Both the position numbers and the translations under genes were made by a program. DNA of 40,092 nt, taken from the NCBI GenBank assembly GCA_023666615.1, contig JAMPBQ010000001.1, positions 172,630 through 212,721 on the forward strand, given 5' to 3'. This stretch comes from Clostridium sp. (GTDB lineage Bacteria > Bacteroidota > Bacteroidia > Bacteroidales > Muribaculaceae). Each line of letters opens with the position of its first letter. Within the stretch, counting starts at the first letter, position 1. Below, one piece after another: positions 20,874 through 29,901 of this stretch. The notes below the pieces were generated by a model, which worked only from the letters and a program-made list of their open reading frames with translations, did no database searches and was not told the origin of the DNA.

Positions 20874-21880
20874 AGGCGTATCTGCGAGTCAGGGGGGAAG
20901 TCGTCAATGGCGCGGGCGCCTATCACCGATGGCCACAGCATGGGGCTGAGGCCAGTGCCGGGACGCTTTGCGGTCAAGTTGGCATCAGTGAGCAATTCGC
21001 CCTTGCGAATGAATCGCGAGGCCACGATGCTCTTGCGGGCCACAGCCTTATTTTCAATTTCTGAATTGGAGACGCGTTTATTGCCATCGCCCAAGGCAAG
21101 GTCGATATTCCTAATGGCAGCCACCATAGCGGCGAGCTCTTGGGGAGAGAGCGAGGCCTTGTGGTCGGGGCCGGGGAGCGACTTGTCGAGGGTGAAATGC
21201 TTTTCAATGACCGCGGCGCCGAGGGCGACGGCGGCTATGGGGACCTCAATGCCGAGTGTATGGTCGGAATAGCCAACGTCGAGGCCAAGCTTTTGACGCA
21301 TGTCGAGCATGGCAAGGAGGTTGACGTCGGCCATTGGCGTGGGGTACTGCGTATTGCAGTGCAAAAGGGCAATGTCATCCCTCTTGGCCCCATTCAGAAC
21401 CAGGGCATCCACGGCCTGCGAAATTTCATCGATTGTTGACATGCCGGTGGACATCACTATTTTGCCGCCGTGCCGGGCGATGGCCCTGAGATAGGGGTAA
21501 TTCGTGATTTCGCCTGACGGGATTTTCCAAAAGTCCATATGCAAGGAGGCGAGAAATTCCACGCTTGGAAGGTCAAATGCCGTTGAAAGGAACTTCACCC
21601 CCCTCTCTCCGCACCGGGCGATTATGGCGCGGTGGTCAGCCTCAGAGAGCTCGAGGAGGCTAAGCATTTGGAGCTGTGTGGCATCGCCATTGGAGAGGCT
21701 TTCGCTCTGATAGCGAGCCAATGGAGCCGCGCTTGACACCAAATTTTGCGCCTTGAAGGTTTGGAACTTAACGTAATCAACTCCGGCATCGGCAGCGGCA
21801 TCGACAAGGCGGAGCGCCATATCAAGGCTGCCGCAATGATTCACACCGGCCTCGGCTATAATCACAGTGCGTCTCTTCAT
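20870..21880 (-). CDS. neuB: N-acetylneuraminate (nonulosonate) synthase
   Basis: 336 residues from ATG 21880 (MKRRTVIIAEAGVNH); the longer open frame overlaps neuD and is not family-like. It condenses phosphoenolpyruvate with ManNAc or a related sugar. The TIM-barrel part has IIAEAGVNHCG (6-16), VDYVKFQTF, STAFDLPSV, KIPSGEITNYP, STGMSTIDEI, LLHCNTQYPTP and YSDHTLGIEVP. The C-terminal antifreeze-like SAF domain (about 275-336) has KSIVASRFIRKGELLTDANL. It starts 10 bases after the neuD stop. Confidence 0.93.
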   Translation of the reverse strand: MKRRTVIIAEAGVNHCGSLDMALRLVDAAADAGVDYVKFQTFKAQNLVSSAAPLARYQSESLSNGDATQLQMLSLLELSEADHRAIIARCGERGVKFLSTAFDLPSVEFLASLHMDFWKIPSGEITNYPYLRAIARHGGKIVMSTGMSTIDEISQAVDALVLNGAKRDDIALLHCNTQYPTPMADVNLLAMLDMRQKLGLDVGYSDHTLGIEVPIAAVALGAAVIEKHFTLDKSLPGPDHKASLSPQELAAMVAAIRNIDLALGDGNKRVSNSEIENKAVARKSIVASRFIRKGELLTDANLTAKRPGTGLSPMLWPSVIGARAIDDFPPDSQIRL

Positions 21881-21890
21881 CTTTTCGGGG

Positions 21891-22532
21891 CTATTTGAAA
21901 TTGGGAAGCTTGCGCAGGGGGTGACCGGCGTATATGCCAGGGAGCGAGAGGCGGTGATGCACGAGGCAACCTGAGCCCACGACAATGTCGGAGCCAATGC
22001 TTACGCCCTGATTTACAACGGTGTTGCTGCCAATGAAAACGCGGTCGCCAATCGAGACGTTGCCATTGATGGATGCGCAGGTGGATATGTGGGTATGCGA
22101 TCCCACCACACAGTCGTGGTCTACGTTGGCCAGGGTATTGATTATGGAGTTTTCGCCAATTGATGCGCAGGCGTTTACGCAGGCGTTGTGGAGCACTACA
22201 GCGCCCTTCCCCACCCTCGCGAAAGGCGATACCCTGGCGGTGGATGCGAGGACCGTGGCCATTTGCGCGCCAATTTCAATAAGCATTTGCCACAAGCTGA
22301 CACGAAGGGAGGGGTCATTGATTGAGCCAACAGTCACTACAAACTCGCAATCACGGACGTAGGCCTTGGCGTCAAGATCGGAGCCCACCACAGGGACGCC
22401 AAGCACGGACGAACCCTTAAGGTCCGGACGATCAAGGATGCCCTTAACCTCACGCCCAGCGCTTAGGGCGGCGTCAATGACGGATTTGCAGTGGCCTCCG
22501 CCCCCTACCAATATCAATGGCTTTGTATACAT
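21891..22532 (-). CDS. neuD: Sialic acid O-acetyltransferase NeuD family / sugar acyltransferase
   Basis: 213 residues from ATG 22532 (MYTKPLILVGGGGHCKSV); the promoter at 22550-22581 excludes the longer frame. An N-terminal nucleotide-sugar-binding-like domain with GGGGHCKSVIDA (10-21) is followed by a left-handed beta-helix of hexapeptide repeats (about 95-195; IGENSI, VGSHTH, IGDRVFIGSN, IGSDIVVGSG). The family acetylates nonulosonates or related amino sugars with acetyl-CoA. It may act on the product of NeuB or, as PglD-like enzymes do, on the amino-sugar precursor. Confidence 0.85.
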   Translation of the reverse strand: MYTKPLILVGGGGHCKSVIDAALSAGREVKGILDRPDLKGSSVLGVPVVGSDLDAKAYVRDCEFVVTVGSINDPSLRVSLWQMLIEIGAQMATVLASTARVSPFARVGKGAVVLHNACVNACASIGENSIINTLANVDHDCVVGSHTHISTCASINGNVSIGDRVFIGSNTVVNQGVSIGSDIVVGSGCLVHHRLSLPGIYAGHPLRKLPNFK

Positions 22533-22549
22533 ATGAATCAAATTATTGG

Positions 22550-22581
22550 CAAAGATAAGGCTTTTTGTGGCGACGCACAAA
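22550..22581 (-). promoter_or_regulatory. neuD-neuB-neuC promoter
   Basis: TTTG (22581 to 22578), 20 bases, TATCTTTG (22557 to 22550): a full match. It begins 7 bases past the vsr stop, so the three-gene cluster has its own control. The predicted leader is short, about 10 bases. Confidence 0.7.
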
Positions 22582-22587
22582 TAAATG

Positions 22588-23082
22588 TCAGGATGGGTTG
22601 TAATCAAATTGCGGCTCGGCGGCGATGGAGAGGTCCTGGCTGTCGGTGCGCGCATATGGGCATCCGCCCAATAGGCGCAATGTTTCACCGAGCTTGTCGA
22701 GGGTTTCCTGGCGCCGGCGGGGCGTGAGCTCGCATTCCCAAATAGTGATCACTGTCCAACCCTTTGCGCGCAGCTTTATGCCCACTTCAATGTCGCGCCG
22801 CTTGTTGCCTTCAATCTTCTTTTTCCAATATTCGGCGTTGGTCTGCGGGGTGTGGGTTTTGTGGGCGGAATGGCCGTGCCAGAAACATCCATTTACGAAG
22901 ATTGCCACTTTCAGCTTGCGAATTACGATGTCGGGCTTTCCGGGCAATTTCGCCACGCAGAGGCGATATCGATAGCCGAGACTCCACAGGAAACGGCGCA
23001 CGATAAGCTCCGGCCGGGTGTTTTTCGACCGTATGCGGCTCATGATGCGGCTGCGCTGCTGTGGGGTGATTCTGTCGGCCAT
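22588..23082 (-). CDS. vsr: Very short patch repair endonuclease (Vsr)
   Basis: 164 residues from ATG 23082 (MADRITPQQRS); a TTG three codons upstream is the alternative. Vsr nicks beside T:G mismatches left by deamination of 5-methylcytosine made by a partner methyltransferase. Seen: MSRIRSKNTRPE, LPGKPDIVIRKLKVAIFVNGCFWHGH with the catalytic Asp (about 48) and zinc/active-site His residues, and the PQTNAEYWKKKIEGNKRRD motif. No cytosine methyltransferase is in the window, so it is an orphan locally. Paired ATCATGAT boxes lie 20-50 bases upstream. Its stop adjoins the neuDBC promoter. Confidence 0.93.
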   Translation of the reverse strand: MADRITPQQRSRIMSRIRSKNTRPELIVRRFLWSLGYRYRLCVAKLPGKPDIVIRKLKVAIFVNGCFWHGHSAHKTHTPQTNAEYWKKKIEGNKRRDIEVGIKLRAKGWTVITIWECELTPRRRQETLDKLGETLRLLGGCPYARTDSQDLSIAAEPQFDYNPS

Positions 23083-23101
23083 AGAAATCAATAATCTGAA
23101 A

Positions 23102-23131
23102 AATCATGATGGAATCAACTCAATCATGATT
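23102..23131. promoter_or_regulatory. Paired ATCATGAT palindromes upstream of vsr
   Basis: AATCATGAT at 23102-23110 and ATCATGATT at 23123-23131 form a perfect inverted repeat. Each half is also its own palindrome, so centres are exactly 20 bp apart (two helical turns). They lie between the vsr start and a weak promoter (TATGTTTT, 23146 to 23139), a repressor-like position. Confidence 0.5.
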
Positions 23132-23160
23132 CATACAGAAAACATAAAAGAATAACGCTT

Positions 23161-23197
23161 AATTAAAAGAAAGAGCCCGGCCCATTGCCGAGCTCTT
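23161..23197 (-). terminator. Terminator of the sdhCAB operon
   Basis: AAGAGCCCGGC (23171-23181) pairs with GCCGAGCTCTT (23187-23197) with one G-T pair. On the minus strand TCTTTTAATT follows. Confidence 0.8.
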
Positions 23198-23220
23198 CCG
23201 ATATTTTAGCTTTTGGGGAA

Positions 23221-23976
23221 TCAGTCAGCGAACTTTGCGTTGATGAATTCGCGGTTGAGGCGCGCGATGTTGCTCAGAGGAATGCTCTTGGGGCATTCTG
23301 CAGCGCATGCTCCGGTGTTGGTGCAGTTGCCGAATCCGAGCTCGTCCATTTTCTTCACCATAGCGCGGGCGCGACGCTTGCGCTCCACCTGGCCCTGGGG
23401 CAGGAGGGCGAACTGGCTCACCTTGGCCGAAACGAAGAGCATGGCCGAACCGTTCTTGCATGCTGCCACGCAAGCGCCGCAGCCGATGCAAGTGGCGGAG
23501 TCCATGGCCACGTCGGCCACCTCCTTGGAGATGGGGGTAGAGTTGGCATCGGGAGCGCCGCCGCAGTTGAACGACACGTAGCCGCCTGCCTGCTGGATTT
23601 GGTCGAAGGCGTTGCGGTTCACCATAAGGTCGCGAATCACGGGGAAAGCGGCCGAGCGCCAGGGCTCAATGGTGATGGTCTGGCCATCGTGGAATTTGCG
23701 CATGTGGAGCTGGCAAGTTGTGATGCCCTGCACGGGGCCGTGGGGATGTCCGTCGATGTAGAGTGAGCACATGCCGCAGATGCCTTCGCGGCAGTCGTTG
23801 TCGAAGACCACGGGCTCTTCGCCGTTGTCGACGAGCTGCTGGTTGAGCATGTCGAGCATTTCAAGGAAGCTGCTGCCGGTTGACACGCCGTCGAGATGAT
23901 AGTTCTGGAAGGCGCCCTTCTCTTTTGGGCCGCGCTGACGCCAGATTCTCAAGTTTACGCTTATAGTTGTTTCCAT
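23221..23976 (-). CDS. sdhB: Fumarate reductase/succinate dehydrogenase iron-sulfur subunit
   Basis: 251 residues, peripheral on the cytoplasmic face. It carries electrons between the cytochrome b and the flavoprotein. The N-terminal plant-ferredoxin-like domain has the 2Fe-2S ligands Cys62, Cys67 and Cys70 (CREGICGMC) with Cys88 the likely fourth. The C-terminal domain has [11 protein letters not shown] (163-173) for 4Fe-4S and [11 protein letters not shown] (218-228) for the remaining clusters. It starts 21 bases after sdhA and is followed by the operon terminator. Confidence 0.96.
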   Translation of the reverse strand: METTISVNLRIWRQRGPKEKGAFQNYHLDGVSTGSSFLEMLDMLNQQLVDNGEEPVVFDNDCREGICGMCSLYIDGHPHGPVQGITTCQLHMRKFHDGQTITIEPWRSAAFPVIRDLMVNRNAFDQIQQAGGYVSFNCGGAPDANSTPISKEVADVAMDSATCIGCGACVAACKNGSAMLFVSAKVSQFALLPQGQVERKRRARAMVKKMDELGFGNCTNTGACAAECPKSIPLSNIARLNREFINAKFAD

Positions 23977-23997
23977 TTTTGAAATCGAGGTTAGAGA

Positions 23998-26025
23998 TTA
24001 AGACTTGTAGTTGCGCGTCTGCACCTTGATTGCCTCATACTTGAGGGGCTCCTTGATGAGGATGGGCTTAGCGGTGTCGCCGGTGTATTTCCAGCAGCTT
24101 ACGTACATGTAATCCTGGTCGTTGCGGGCGGCCTCGCCATCGGCGGTCTGGTACTCTTCTCGGAAGTGCGCGCCACAGCTCTCGTTGCGGTTGAGGGCGT
24201 CGATTGCCATCATGCGGGCAATTAGGATGAAGTCTTCCAGACGGAGGGCCTTTTCAAGCTCGGTATTCATGTCGTCGGCCTTGCCTACGATGCGCAGGTC
24301 GGAGTAGAACTCCTTGCGCACCTCCTCGATTTCGTCGATGGCCTTAGCCAGGCTCTGCAGGGTGCGCCCCATGCCCACGAGGTTCCACATAACGTGGCCA
24401 AGCTTCTTGTGGATTTGGTCGGGGCTCTTTGTGCCCTTTATGTTCATGAGCTTCTCGATGCGGGCGCGCACGTTCTTCTCGGCCTCGTCAAATTCGGGAG
24501 CGTCGGTAGAGAAATGGGGCACCTTGATCTGGTCGCTCAGGTAATTCTGCATTGTGTAGGGCAGGACGAAGTATCCGTCGGCCAAGCCTTGCATCAGCGC
24601 TGACGCACCAAGGCGGTTGGCGCCGTGGTCGGAGAAGTTGCACTCGCCGATAGCGAAGAGGCCCTTGATAGAGGTCTGCAGCTCGTAGTCCACCCAGATG
24701 CCACCCATGGTGTAGTGGCTAGCGGGGAAGATCTGCATAGGAGTCTCGTAGGGGTTATCATCGCTAATCATCTGGTACATGTCGAAGAGGTTGCCGTAAC
24801 GGTCGGCCACAGCATCCTTTCCAAGGCGCTGGATGGCATACTTGAAATCAAGATATACGGCGTTGCCGGTGCCTACGCCGTAGCCTGCGTCGCAGCGCTC
24901 CTTTGCGGCGCGGCTGGCGATGTCGCGGGGGCAAAGGTTGCCAAATGCCGGGTAACGGCGCTCCAAGTAGAAGTCGCGGTCTTCATCGGGAATATCTGTG
25001 GGCTTCTTCTTTCCTGCGCGGATAGCCTCGGCGTCCTCTTTCTTCTTGGGCACCCAGATGCGGCCGTCGTTGCGGAGAGATTCCGACATAAGGGTGAGCT
25101 TTGACTGGTCTTCGCCATGCACGGGGATGCAGGTGGGGTGGATCTGTGTGAAGGCGAGGTTGGCCAGATATGCGCCTTTCTTGAATGCCTGGATGGCGGC
25201 TGAGCCGTTGCAGCCCATAGCATTTGTGGAAAGGAAGAATGCGCGTCCGTATCCGCCGGTGGCGAGCACAACAGCGTGAGCGGCGTAGCGCTCGATTTCG
25301 CCGGTGATGAGGTTGCGCACGATGATGCCGCGGGCGCGTCCGTCAATGATGACGATGTCGAGCATCTCGCGGCGGTTGAAGCTCTTCACGGTGCCTTTCT
25401 GGATCTGGCGGTTGAGGCTTGAGTAGGCGCCAAGGAGGAGCTGCTGTCCGGTCTGGCCTTTAGCGTAGAATGTGCGCGATACTTGAGCGCCGCCGAATGA
25501 GCGGTTGGCCAGAAGGCCGCCGTATTCGCGGGCAAAGGGAACGCCCTGCTGCACGCATTGGTCGATGATGTTATTGCTGACCTCAGCCAGGCGGTACACG
25601 TTGGCCTCGCGGCTGCGGAAGTCACCGCCTTTTACGGTATCATAGAAGAGGCGATATACAGAGTCGCCGTCGTTCTGATAGTCTTTTGCCGCATTGATGC
25701 CGCCCTGCGCTGCGATAGAGTGGGCGCGGCGGGGGCTGTCCTGGATGCAGAAGTTGAGCACATTGAATCCGAGCTCGCCAAGGGTGGAGGCAGCCGAGCC
25801 GCCAGCCAGGCCCGTGCCAACGACGATAACGTCGAGCAGGCGCTTGTTGGCGGGGTTCACAAGCTTTTGGTGAGCCTTGTAATTGGTCCACTTCTCAGCG
25901 ATAGGACCTTCGGGAATTTTCGAGTCGATCTGGTACTCGGGGAGCTTGCCGGTCTCCATGTCGGCAACTTCCTTCATGATTGGGGTAGAGTCAATCATAC
26001 CCTCTAACTTCTTTATGTCTATCAT
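23998..26025 (-). CDS. sdhA: Fumarate reductase/succinate dehydrogenase flavoprotein subunit
   Basis: 675 residues. Dinucleotide-binding [12 protein letters not shown] (68-79); His102 in [12 protein letters not shown] should carry the covalent FAD. Active-site segments [23 protein letters not shown] and [13 protein letters not shown] are present. It interconverts fumarate and succinate. In anaerobic Bacteroidales the enzyme works mainly as a quinol:fumarate reductase ending the succinate pathway that PckA feeds. The subunit order C-A-B and the large flavoprotein match the b-type (Wolinella/Bacteroides) complexes. Confidence 0.96.
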   Translation of the reverse strand: MIDIKKLEGMIDSTPIMKEVADMETGKLPEYQIDSKIPEGPIAEKWTNYKAHQKLVNPANKRLLDVIVVGTGLAGGSAASTLGELGFNVLNFCIQDSPRRAHSIAAQGGINAAKDYQNDGDSVYRLFYDTVKGGDFRSREANVYRLAEVSNNIIDQCVQQGVPFAREYGGLLANRSFGGAQVSRTFYAKGQTGQQLLLGAYSSLNRQIQKGTVKSFNRREMLDIVIIDGRARGIIVRNLITGEIERYAAHAVVLATGGYGRAFFLSTNAMGCNGSAAIQAFKKGAYLANLAFTQIHPTCIPVHGEDQSKLTLMSESLRNDGRIWVPKKKEDAEAIRAGKKKPTDIPDEDRDFYLERRYPAFGNLCPRDIASRAAKERCDAGYGVGTGNAVYLDFKYAIQRLGKDAVADRYGNLFDMYQMISDDNPYETPMQIFPASHYTMGGIWVDYELQTSIKGLFAIGECNFSDHGANRLGASALMQGLADGYFVLPYTMQNYLSDQIKVPHFSTDAPEFDEAEKNVRARIEKLMNIKGTKSPDQIHKKLGHVMWNLVGMGRTLQSLAKAIDEIEEVRKEFYSDLRIVGKADDMNTELEKALRLEDFILIARMMAIDALNRNESCGAHFREEYQTADGEAARNDQDYMYVSCWKYTGDTAKPILIKEPLKYEAIKVQTRNYKS

Positions 26026-26038
26026 ATCTCAGAGTGGA

Positions 26039-27058
26039 TTAATTGTTGGGGACTTCTACTGCCTCTGCCTCTATGACCTCCTCCTCAATAACAGGAGCTG
26101 AGGCGGGAGCTTCTTCCTCGATGGTTGGCACCATGGGAGCGTATTGGTTGTAAACGTTCACAATCATTTCAGCCTCGGGAATCTTCACGTCCTTGCAAAG
26201 AGCCTGGTATTGCTTAACGATCGGAGCCATCTTTTCGGCATTCTTTATGAGGATGCCCTGCTGGTCGTAGGGGTTCTCGCTCATCTCGGCGTTGATGTCG
26301 TCAATCAGAGCCTGCACGTCAGCCTTGATGGCCTCAGCGTATTGCTCCTGAAGCTTGGGGTCGGTAAGATAGTAGTTCTTGTGAGCCTGCACGGTGAAAA
26401 CGATTGCCTGCGCAACAAAGAGGGCCACTACGATGCTTGTCCACCAGCATCCGATGCATTTCAGGCGATTGATCCACGTGTTGTTGTCCCAGCCCACAGA
26501 GTGGAGCATCGACCAGAAGCCATGGTTGAGGTGGAACCAGAGGGCGCAGAATCCGATGATGTAGACTATGGGGGTCCATACTTCGCTGAAGGCGGCCTGT
26601 ATGAAGAGGGTGCCGAACTGCGGAGCGTATGTGACGCCATTCACGCTATAGTCGCAGCCGATGATTTCCATAAGCTGCATGCGAGCCCAGAACTGAATCA
26701 AATGCACAACGAGGAATGCGAGAATCACAATGCCAAGGATGTACATGTTCTTTGACGACCACTCCACTTGGGGCGGACGCGATGTCACGAGGTAGCGGTC
26801 GTTGCCGCGAGCCTTGCGGTTCTGGATGGTAAGAACCGTTGCGTAGATGATGTGCAGGATGAAGAGCAGAGCAAGGCCCGCAGATGCGATAAGGGCGTAC
26901 CAGTTGGCCCCGAGGAACTCACAAATGACATTGTAAGCCGTGGGCCAAACGATAGCCACCGCATTCATCACGCAGTGAAAAGTTACGAATAGGACGAGGC
27001 AGATGCCCGTAATGGCCATCACGAACTTACGCCCTATAGATGAGCTTGTTAACCACAT
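26039..27058 (-). CDS. sdhC: Fumarate reductase/succinate dehydrogenase cytochrome b subunit, with long C-terminal tail
   Basis: 339 residues, inner membrane. Five hydrophobic helices (about 12-38, 53-78, 103-125, 161-186, 203-225) carry candidate haem ligands His28, His69, His119 and His176/179, as in single-chain dihaem cytochromes b that react with menaquinone. The family is usually about 220-260 residues. Here about 110 more follow the last helix: a charged helical stretch (about 230-300), then an acidic Glu/Pro/Ala tail (EEEAPASAP, EEEVIEAEAVEVPNN). First gene of sdhC-sdhA-sdhB, 13 bases before sdhA. Confidence 0.93.
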   Translation of the reverse strand: MWLTSSSIGRKFVMAITGICLVLFVTFHCVMNAVAIVWPTAYNVICEFLGANWYALIASAGLALLFILHIIYATVLTIQNRKARGNDRYLVTSRPPQVEWSSKNMYILGIVILAFLVVHLIQFWARMQLMEIIGCDYSVNGVTYAPQFGTLFIQAAFSEVWTPIVYIIGFCALWFHLNHGFWSMLHSVGWDNNTWINRLKCIGCWWTSIVVALFVAQAIVFTVQAHKNYYLTDPKLQEQYAEAIKADVQALIDDINAEMSENPYDQQGILIKNAEKMAPIVKQYQALCKDVKIPEAEMIVNVYNQYAPMVPTIEEEAPASAPVIEEEVIEAEAVEVPNN

Positions 27059-27142
27059 AAGATGATTGATTTAAATTAAATTATAGAGTTTGTTTATAGT
27101 CTTTCCATCGCGGCGCGTCAGCCGTGAGCGCGTAATTATCCG

Positions 27143-27172
27143 CAAATTTAGCCAAAAAACCTCAAATTTCAA
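27143..27172 (-). promoter_or_regulatory. sdhCAB promoter
   Basis: TAAATTTG (27150 to 27143) with TTG (27172 to 27170) 19 bases upstream. Predicted leader about 80 bases. Confidence 0.5.
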
Positions 27173-27246
27173 TAAACTTAACTTAAAAAATTTCCGCCTT
27201 CAGGAAAAATGGGGAATCCGAATTAACGTTAAAAAAGGTTAAATGA

Positions 27247-27278
27247 TTTGGTGGTTTAGAAAAAAGTTACGACCTTTG
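27247..27278 (+). promoter_or_regulatory. tRNA-fMet promoter
   Basis: TTTG (27247-27250), 20 bases, GACCTTTG (27271-27278; one mismatch to TAnnTTTG). The predicted start is about 10 bases before the mature tRNA. Confidence 0.5.
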
Positions 27279-27292
27279 CACTACCGAAATAT

Positions 27293-27364
<72 letters not shown>

Positions 27365-27368
27365 CTAA

Positions 27369-27399
27369 AGGGATGCCAAAAAGGCATCCCTAATTTTTT
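27369..27399 (+). terminator. tRNA-fMet terminator
   Basis: AGGGATGCC (27369-27377), loop A5, GGCATCCCT (27383-27391), then AA and T6 (27394-27399). Confidence 0.88.
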
Positions 27400-27476
27400 G
27401 TCTATGCTACGTTAGCTAGGATGCGCATAAACCATTGTTGCTTCTTGATGTCTATTCATCTTCGCTTGGCGTCTCT

Positions 27477-27530
27477 ACAAAATAAGAGCCCCCGGCCGAG
27501 GCTTTCGCCTTTGCCGGGAGCTTTCTTATT
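27477..27530 (-). terminator. Terminator at the end of the ribosomal cluster (after rplQ)
   Basis: A long imperfect stem: AATAAGAGC...CCCGGC...GAGGC on one side and GCCT...GCCGGGAGCTTTCTTATT on the other, with loop TTTC (27481-27530). On the minus strand TTTTG follows. It begins 14 bases past the rplQ stop. Confidence 0.75.
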
Positions 27531-27544
27531 TGGAACAGAAAAAT

Positions 27545-28018
27545 TTATTCTGCGGCTGGAGCCTCTGCAGCGGCGGGGGCTTCTGCGGCGGGAGCCTCGC
27601 TCTTCTTGCGGCGGCTGCGGCGGGTCTTCTTCTCTGCGGCCTTTACTTCATTGTATGTGGGGTTGTAGTCCACGAGCTCGATGAAGCATGTCTTGGCGTT
27701 GTCGCCCAGGCGGTTGCCGGTCTTGAGAATGCGGGTGTAGCCACCGGGACGGTCGCCAATCTTCTGGGCAACGTCGTTGAAGAGCTCAGAAACGGCGTAC
27801 TTGTTCTGCAGGTAGCTGAACACGAGACGGCGGTTGGCCATGGTATCCTCTTTGCTGCGGTTGATCAGGGGCTCAGCGTAGATGCGCAGCGCCTTTGCCT
27901 TGGCAAGGGTTGTGAAGATGCGCTTGTGCATGATCAATGAGATAGTCATGTTGGCCAAAAGCGACTCGCGGTGAGCCTTCTTGCGGCTAAGATGATTAAA
28001 TTTCTTATTGTGTCTCAT
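27545..28018 (-). CDS. rplQ: 50S ribosomal protein L17
   Basis: 157 residues. The conserved core [42 protein letters not shown] and [18 protein letters not shown] is followed by a basic RRSRRKK stretch and a low-complexity Ala/Glu/Pro tail (about 140-157), longer than the E. coli form (127 residues). Last gene of the cluster, 6 bases after rpoA. Confidence 0.97.
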   Translation of the reverse strand: MRHNKKFNHLSRKKAHRESLLANMTISLIMHKRIFTTLAKAKALRIYAEPLINRSKEDTMANRRLVFSYLQNKYAVSELFNDVAQKIGDRPGGYTRILKTGNRLGDNAKTCFIELVDYNPTYNEVKAAEKKTRRSRRKKSEAPAAEAPAAAEAPAAE

Positions 28019-28024
28019 CGTTTG

Positions 28025-29020
28025 TTAGTCTTGATTTAATTTGTATTTGGAAATATCCATGCCGAACGACAGGTTGAGCGAGTTGAGGAGGTCTTCAAGC
28101 TCGGTGAGCGACTTCTTGCCAAAGTTGCGGAACTTTAACAGGTCGTTCTTGTTGAAGACAACGAGCTCGCCAAGGGTCTCCACTTCGGCGCTCTTCAGGC
28201 AGTTGAGGGCGCGCACCGAGAGGTTTTGGTCCACAAGCTTTGACTTTAGGAGTTGGCGCATGTGGAGCACCTCCTCATCGAATTCTTCGTTTGTGTCGGT
28301 CTCAGGCTGCTCCAGCGTGATCTTCTCGTCGCTGAAGAGCATGAAGTGGTAAATCAGGATCTTTGCGGCTTCCTTCAGGGCATCCTTAGGATGGATTGTG
28401 CCGTTAGTCCAGATTTCGAGAGTGAGCTTGTCGTAGTCAGTCTTTTGGTCAACGCGGAAGTTGTCGACCACGGCGTTGACGTTTTCAATAGGCGTGTAGA
28501 TCGAGTCTATTGCAATTACATTGAGCTCGTCATCGCCGGGCTGGCGGTTTTCTTCAGCGCGAACCCAACCGCGGCCCTTGTTGATGGTGAGTGTAATAGT
28601 AAAACTTGCACTTGGATCCAAATGACAAATCACGAGCTCTGGATTCGTAACTTCGAATCCGGAAAGCGCCTTGCTGATGTCACCGGCCGTAAACTCCTGC
28701 ACGCCCTGCACTGTGATGGTAGCCTTTTCCGTTTCGGTGCCTTCTACGGTCTGCTTCAGATTTACCTGCTTGAGGTTGAGGATCATTCCCGCAACGTCTT
28801 CAAGCACTCCGGGCACGGTGTCGAATTCGTGCTTCACTCCGTCGATTTTGATCGAGGAGATGGCAAAGCCCTCAAGCGACGCCAGAAGCACGCGGCGAAG
28901 CGCTGTGCCCACTGTTGGGCCGTAGCCCGGCTCTAAAGGCTTGAACTCGAATTTGCCGTAAAAGTTGTTGGCTTCCAACATCAATACTTTGTCGGGCTTC
29001 TGGAATGCAAATATAGCCAT
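28025..29020 (-). CDS. rpoA: RNA polymerase alpha subunit
   Basis: 331 residues. The N-terminal dimerisation domain (about 1-230) has [20 protein letters not shown] (32-51), where alpha docks with beta/beta'. The C-terminal domain (about 255-320), with [21 protein letters not shown] and [13 protein letters not shown], binds upstream DNA and activators. Between rpsD and rplQ, the usual alpha-operon place. Confidence 0.98.
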   Translation of the reverse strand: MAIFAFQKPDKVLMLEANNFYGKFEFKPLEPGYGPTVGTALRRVLLASLEGFAISSIKIDGVKHEFDTVPGVLEDVAGMILNLKQVNLKQTVEGTETEKATITVQGVQEFTAGDISKALSGFEVTNPELVICHLDPSASFTITLTINKGRGWVRAEENRQPGDDELNVIAIDSIYTPIENVNAVVDNFRVDQKTDYDKLTLEIWTNGTIHPKDALKEAAKILIYHFMLFSDEKITLEQPETDTNEEFDEEVLHMRQLLKSKLVDQNLSVRALNCLKSAEVETLGELVVFNKNDLLKFRNFGKKSLTELEDLLNSLNLSFGMDISKYKLNQD

Positions 29021-29041
29021 GGATCTTGGGGTTATAAGTTA

Positions 29042-29647
29042 TTACTTTGAATAGAGCTCGACGATAAGCTGCTCCTTGATGTTCTCGGGAATGTCGGCGC
29101 GCTCGGGCACGTGCAGGAATTTGCCGGCCTTCTGAGCTTCGTCCCATTCAATCCAGGGATATTTGCTGTGGTTGAATCCAGCCAGGGCGTCAGCGATAAC
29201 CTCGAGGCTCTTTGAGCGCTCGCGCACGCCGATGATTTGGCCGGGGGCCACTTGGTAAGAAGGAATGCCTACGGTCTTGCCGTCGACAGTGATGTGGCGG
29301 TGCAGAACGAGCTGGCGGGCGGCGGCGCGTGTGGGAGCGATGCCCAAGCGGAACACCACGTTGTCGAGGCGGCTCTCCAGAAGCTGGAGGAGGATCTCGC
29401 CGGTGATGCCCTTCATGCGCGAAGCCTTGTCGAAGAGGTTGGAGAATTGCTTCTCGAGCACACCGTAGGTGTACTTAGCCTTCTGCTTCTCGCGCAGCTG
29501 TGTGCCGTACTCAGATGTCTTGCGGCGCTTGTTGGCGCCATGCTGGCCCGGGGGGAAGTTGCGGCGCTGGAGCGTCTTGTCGGGTCCGAAGATAGGCTCG
29601 CCGAAGCGGCGTGCTATTTTGGTTTTAGGGCCTGTATATCTTGCCAT
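29042..29647 (-). CDS. rpsD: 30S ribosomal protein S4
   Basis: 201 residues. [19 protein letters not shown], the [15 protein letters not shown] region and the S4 RNA-binding domain (about 92-155; [27 protein letters not shown]) are clear. S4 starts 16S rRNA assembly and in many bacteria represses its own operon by binding the mRNA leader. Here it is preceded by an unusual 254-base gap (29648-29901) that could hold such a site. Confidence 0.97.
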   Translation of the reverse strand: MARYTGPKTKIARRFGEPIFGPDKTLQRRNFPPGQHGANKRRKTSEYGTQLREKQKAKYTYGVLEKQFSNLFDKASRMKGITGEILLQLLESRLDNVVFRLGIAPTRAAARQLVLHRHITVDGKTVGIPSYQVAPGQIIGVRERSKSLEVIADALAGFNHSKYPWIEWDEAQKAGKFLHVPERADIPENIKEQLIVELYSK

Positions 29648-29901
29648 TGTTAAAAATAATCAGTTATGCTGGGACTTTCGCCGGCCTCGCCGTCTGGTGG
29701 GGATTTACGGCAGGTAGTGCAGCCGCGACTAAGAGAGGTGATGTCTGTAAGTTTAGTCTATTTCACGTTTTTGCCGCAATGTCGGCCATTGCTCGGGGCC
29801 TTGGGCTGATAGTCCTGGTTTAAAGAAAGATTTGTTACTAAAAGATTATGCTTTTGCAAAGCAGAGCATCAGTATCCGAAAATCGGGTGCAACTGATATT
29901 T
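29648..29901 (-). promoter_or_regulatory. 254-base rpsK-rpsD gap: candidate rpsD leader / S4 regulatory region
   Basis: The only long gap in the cluster. It is not simple AT spacer: a GC-rich, structured stretch is present with perfect hairpins GCAATG-TCGGC-CATTGC (29776-29792) and GACTAA...TTAGTC (29727-29758). No full -7 match was found on the minus strand. On the opposite strand a 60-codon frame (29641-29823, hydrophobic, [11 protein letters not shown]...) overlaps the rpsD start and is probably not a gene. An S4-binding leader is inferred, not shown. Confidence 0.4.

Noticed and set aside
29641-29823. 60-codon hydrophobic plus-strand frame opposite the rpsK-rpsD gap.
   Set aside because: No promoter or start signal, and it overlaps the rpsD start; its openness probably reflects base composition of a structured leader.
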